Assembly: GCA_938041955.1 (NCBI GenBank)
Contig: CALISD010000084.1
Coordinates: 85,693-149,692, forward strand
DNA: 64,000 nt
Source: an uncultured Granulosicoccaceae bacterium
Lineage (GTDB): Bacteria > Pseudomonadota > Gammaproteobacteria > Granulosicoccales > Granulosicoccaceae
Direction: 5' to 3'
A program made the position numbers and the translations under genes. Below are positions 62,391 through 64,000 of the stretch, in pieces (within the stretch, counting starts at the first letter, position 1; each line of letters starts with the position of its first letter). The notes beneath the pieces were generated by a model, which was not told where the DNA came from, did not search any database, and worked only from the letters and a program-made list of their open reading frames with translations.

Positions 62391-63812
62391 CTAGTTTGTT
62401 GTTCCGCTGCGTCCGTAAACGTCATCAAACCTGACAATGTCATCTTCACCCAGATAGCTGCCCGATTGCACTTCGATAAGCTCCAATGGAATCTTACCCG
62501 GGTTGTCCAGCCGGTGTGTCGCACCCAATGGAAGGTAGGTTGATTGATTCTCAGTGAGCATGATTTCTTTGTCATCACACGTGACAATGGCTGTACCTTC
62601 AACCACGACCCAGTGTTCAGCTCGATGGTGGTGCTTTTGCAGAGACAGCTTAGCACCGGGCTTGACCGTGATTCTCTTTACCTGAAATCTCGTGCCGAGG
62701 TTGATAGTTTGGTAACTGCCCCAGGGTCTGTAGCACTTGGTGTGGGTATCTGCCTCGTTGCGTCCAGCTTCCTTGAGCATGGTGGCGAATTTTTTCGCAT
62801 CCTGTGCATGATCATTGTGAGCGACCAGAATACAATCACTGGTCTCAATGATAGAAATATTCTGCAGGCCCAGCGCAGCGACTAGTCTGGTACTCGCGTT
62901 GATGTAGCAGTTTTCGCTATCAACCAGCATGGCATCACCGGTGGTCGCATTGCCGTTTTCATCTTTTTCTGAAATATTATGCACCGCATCCCAGGAGCCA
63001 ATGTCAGACCAGCCTGCTTTAAAAGGCACCACCATGGCGTTGTCAGCTTTTTCCATAACGGCGTAATCTACAGAGACACTCTCGCATTCCGCGAAAGCAT
63101 CGTTGTCTACGCGAATAAAATCAAGATCTTCCGCGGCATTTTCAAAAGCTGCTGTACAGGATGCCAGCATCTGCGGTGCGAAGCGTTTTAACGCATCGAG
63201 GTAGGCGCTCGCTTTGAATACAAACATGCCGCTGTTCCAGTAGTAGCCTGACTCAACGTACTGTTTTGCTGTCTCTGCATCTGGCTTCTCTTCAAAACTG
63301 GCTATCTCACTGATGCCGTCGCCTTTTGCTTTGATATAGCCATAACCTGTCTCAGGTCGCTCGGGAACGACACCGAAAGTCACTAACGCACCGTCAAGCG
63401 CACAGTTCAGAGCTTCGTCCACATGAACAGCAAACTGATCGGTGTCAGAGATAACGTGGTCAGCAGCCAGAACAGTAATGGTTGCATCTTTATGGTGTTT
63501 TAGTGCCTGCAGTGCTGCCAGGGCAATAGCAGGGGCTGTGTTACGCGCCACAGGCTCAAGAATGATTGACCCTTCATGGCCTACTTCGCGTATTTGCTCG
63601 GCTGTCAGAAAACGATGATCTTCATTACAGACAATCATCAATTGCCCGCCACAGGCCGCTGCTGCCCGAATTATGGTGTTCTGCAACAGGGATTTGTCAC
63701 TGTTGAGTTTTAAAAATTGCTTTGGATACAGGGACCTAGAGAGAGGCCACAGCCGTGTTCCAGAGCCACCTGCCAATATGACGGGAAAGTTGTTTTCTAC
63801 AGAATGTTGCAT
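62391..63812 (-). CDS. manC: Mannose-1-phosphate guanylyltransferase/mannose-6-phosphate isomerase
   Basis: A 473-residue bifunctional enzyme of the ManC/CpsB/AlgA type. The N-terminal nucleotidyltransferase (about 8-290) has ILAGGSGTRLWPLSRSLYPK and makes GDP-mannose from mannose-1-phosphate and GTP. The C-terminal cupin (about 355-465) has RPWGSYQTI and the metal-binding LQKHHHRAEHW and isomerises fructose-6-phosphate and mannose-6-phosphate. GDP-mannose would feed mannose, fucose or uronate sugars into the polysaccharide handled by the neighbouring Wzc-type protein. GAGAG precedes the ATG at 63812. No gene is seen in the last 188 bases of the window. Confidence 0.95.
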   Translation of the reverse strand: MQHSVENNFPVILAGGSGTRLWPLSRSLYPKQFLKLNSDKSLLQNTIIRAAAACGGQLMIVCNEDHRFLTAEQIREVGHEGSIILEPVARNTAPAIALAALQALKHHKDATITVLAADHVISDTDQFAVHVDEALNCALDGALVTFGVVPERPETGYGYIKAKGDGISEIASFEEKPDAETAKQYVESGYYWNSGMFVFKASAYLDALKRFAPQMLASCTAAFENAAEDLDFIRVDNDAFAECESVSVDYAVMEKADNAMVVPFKAGWSDIGSWDAVHNISEKDENGNATTGDAMLVDSENCYINASTRLVAALGLQNISIIETSDCILVAHNDHAQDAKKFATMLKEAGRNEADTHTKCYRPWGSYQTINLGTRFQVKRITVKPGAKLSLQKHHHRAEHWVVVEGTAIVTCDDKEIMLTENQSTYLPLGATHRLDNPGKIPLELIEVQSGSYLGEDDIVRFDDVYGRSGTTN

Positions 63813-64000
63813 GTCACGCTCTCGGTATTATCATAGGATGCATGGCAACAATCGTACCTTAAGACGCTGAGTTTATGAGAAACGGTCTGTGTTTTAGCCT
63901 CCTCTGTAATGCTTTGAGCGGCACTTGAGTGCTATTCAAATCCAACAAGCCGCAATGCGCGTTCTTTCAACTAATCGGCATGGATTCGAGTTCATAATAG

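Overview
This window looks like a stretch of chromosome from a free-living, aerobic, probably marine gammaproteobacterium of moderate GC content. The evidence is indirect: a fused kinase-fold/GNAT ArgA, a homodimeric-type AceE with a two-lipoyl AceF, a lipoyl-bearing Lpd, a MaeB-type malic enzyme with a phosphotransacetylase half, a UbiH-family hydroxylase, RimO and MtaB. No rRNA, tRNA, CRISPR array, transposase or prophage gene was seen, so placement below class is not attempted.

Layout. 0.2-2.0 kb: a HAD phosphatase, an HNH-like protein and a membrane protein. 2.1-4.8 kb: a stand-alone homocysteine methyltransferase (minus strand), a divergent 2-oxoglutarate/Fe oxygenase and a GNAT. 4.9-8.0 kb: a dctPQM TRAP transporter with an intercistronic hairpin. 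8.2-13.1 kb: an M17 aminopeptidase, a YbaK-type deacylase, a YCII/ECF sigma pair and an EamA exporter. 13.3-16.6 kb: a molybdopterin oxidoreductase and an amidinotransferase. 16.8-22.3 kb: two very large envelope proteins (coiled coil with a helix-hairpin-helix end; BON/OmpA). 22.8-32.2 kb: a corrinoid one-carbon cluster. 32.4-40.9 kb: maeB, lpd, aceF and aceE on one strand. 41.2-41.4 kb: a REP-like repeat patch. 41.4-49.9 kb: mtaB, a spermidine-synthase-like protein, a 1320-residue coiled-coil OmpA protein, a LON-domain protein and argA. 50-54 kb: an HtrA-like double protease coupled to a ubiquinone-type hydroxylase. 54-59 kb: a small unknown gene, rubrerythrin-DUF3501-Fur family, rimO, a membrane protein and a J-domain protein. 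59.8-63.8 kb: a Wzc-type tyrosine kinase and ManC, converging on one terminator.

The most interesting part is the corrinoid system. Methionine synthase activities that are domains of one MetH polypeptide elsewhere appear here as separate proteins: homocysteine methyltransferase (2055-3110), methyltetrahydrofolate:corrinoid methyltransferase (28078-28980) and a small B12-binding protein (31443-32153). They come with a RACo-like reductive activator (25950-27998), a split MetV/MetF-type methylenetetrahydrofolate reductase pair, two small proteins of unknown role (DUF1638 and a virulence-factor-domain protein), an MttB-superfamily methyltransferase and a GlxA-type regulator. The B12 protein begins with a very acidic tail (13 Asp/Glu in its first 24 residues). 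Each of the four enzymes expected to dock on it carries an Arg/Lys-rich terminal tail: the C-termini of the homocysteine methyltransferase, the pterin methyltransferase and the activator, and the N-terminus of the MttB homologue. I infer a charge-complementary docking code that could replace the covalent linkage of MetH. The tails are seen directly; their function is inferred.
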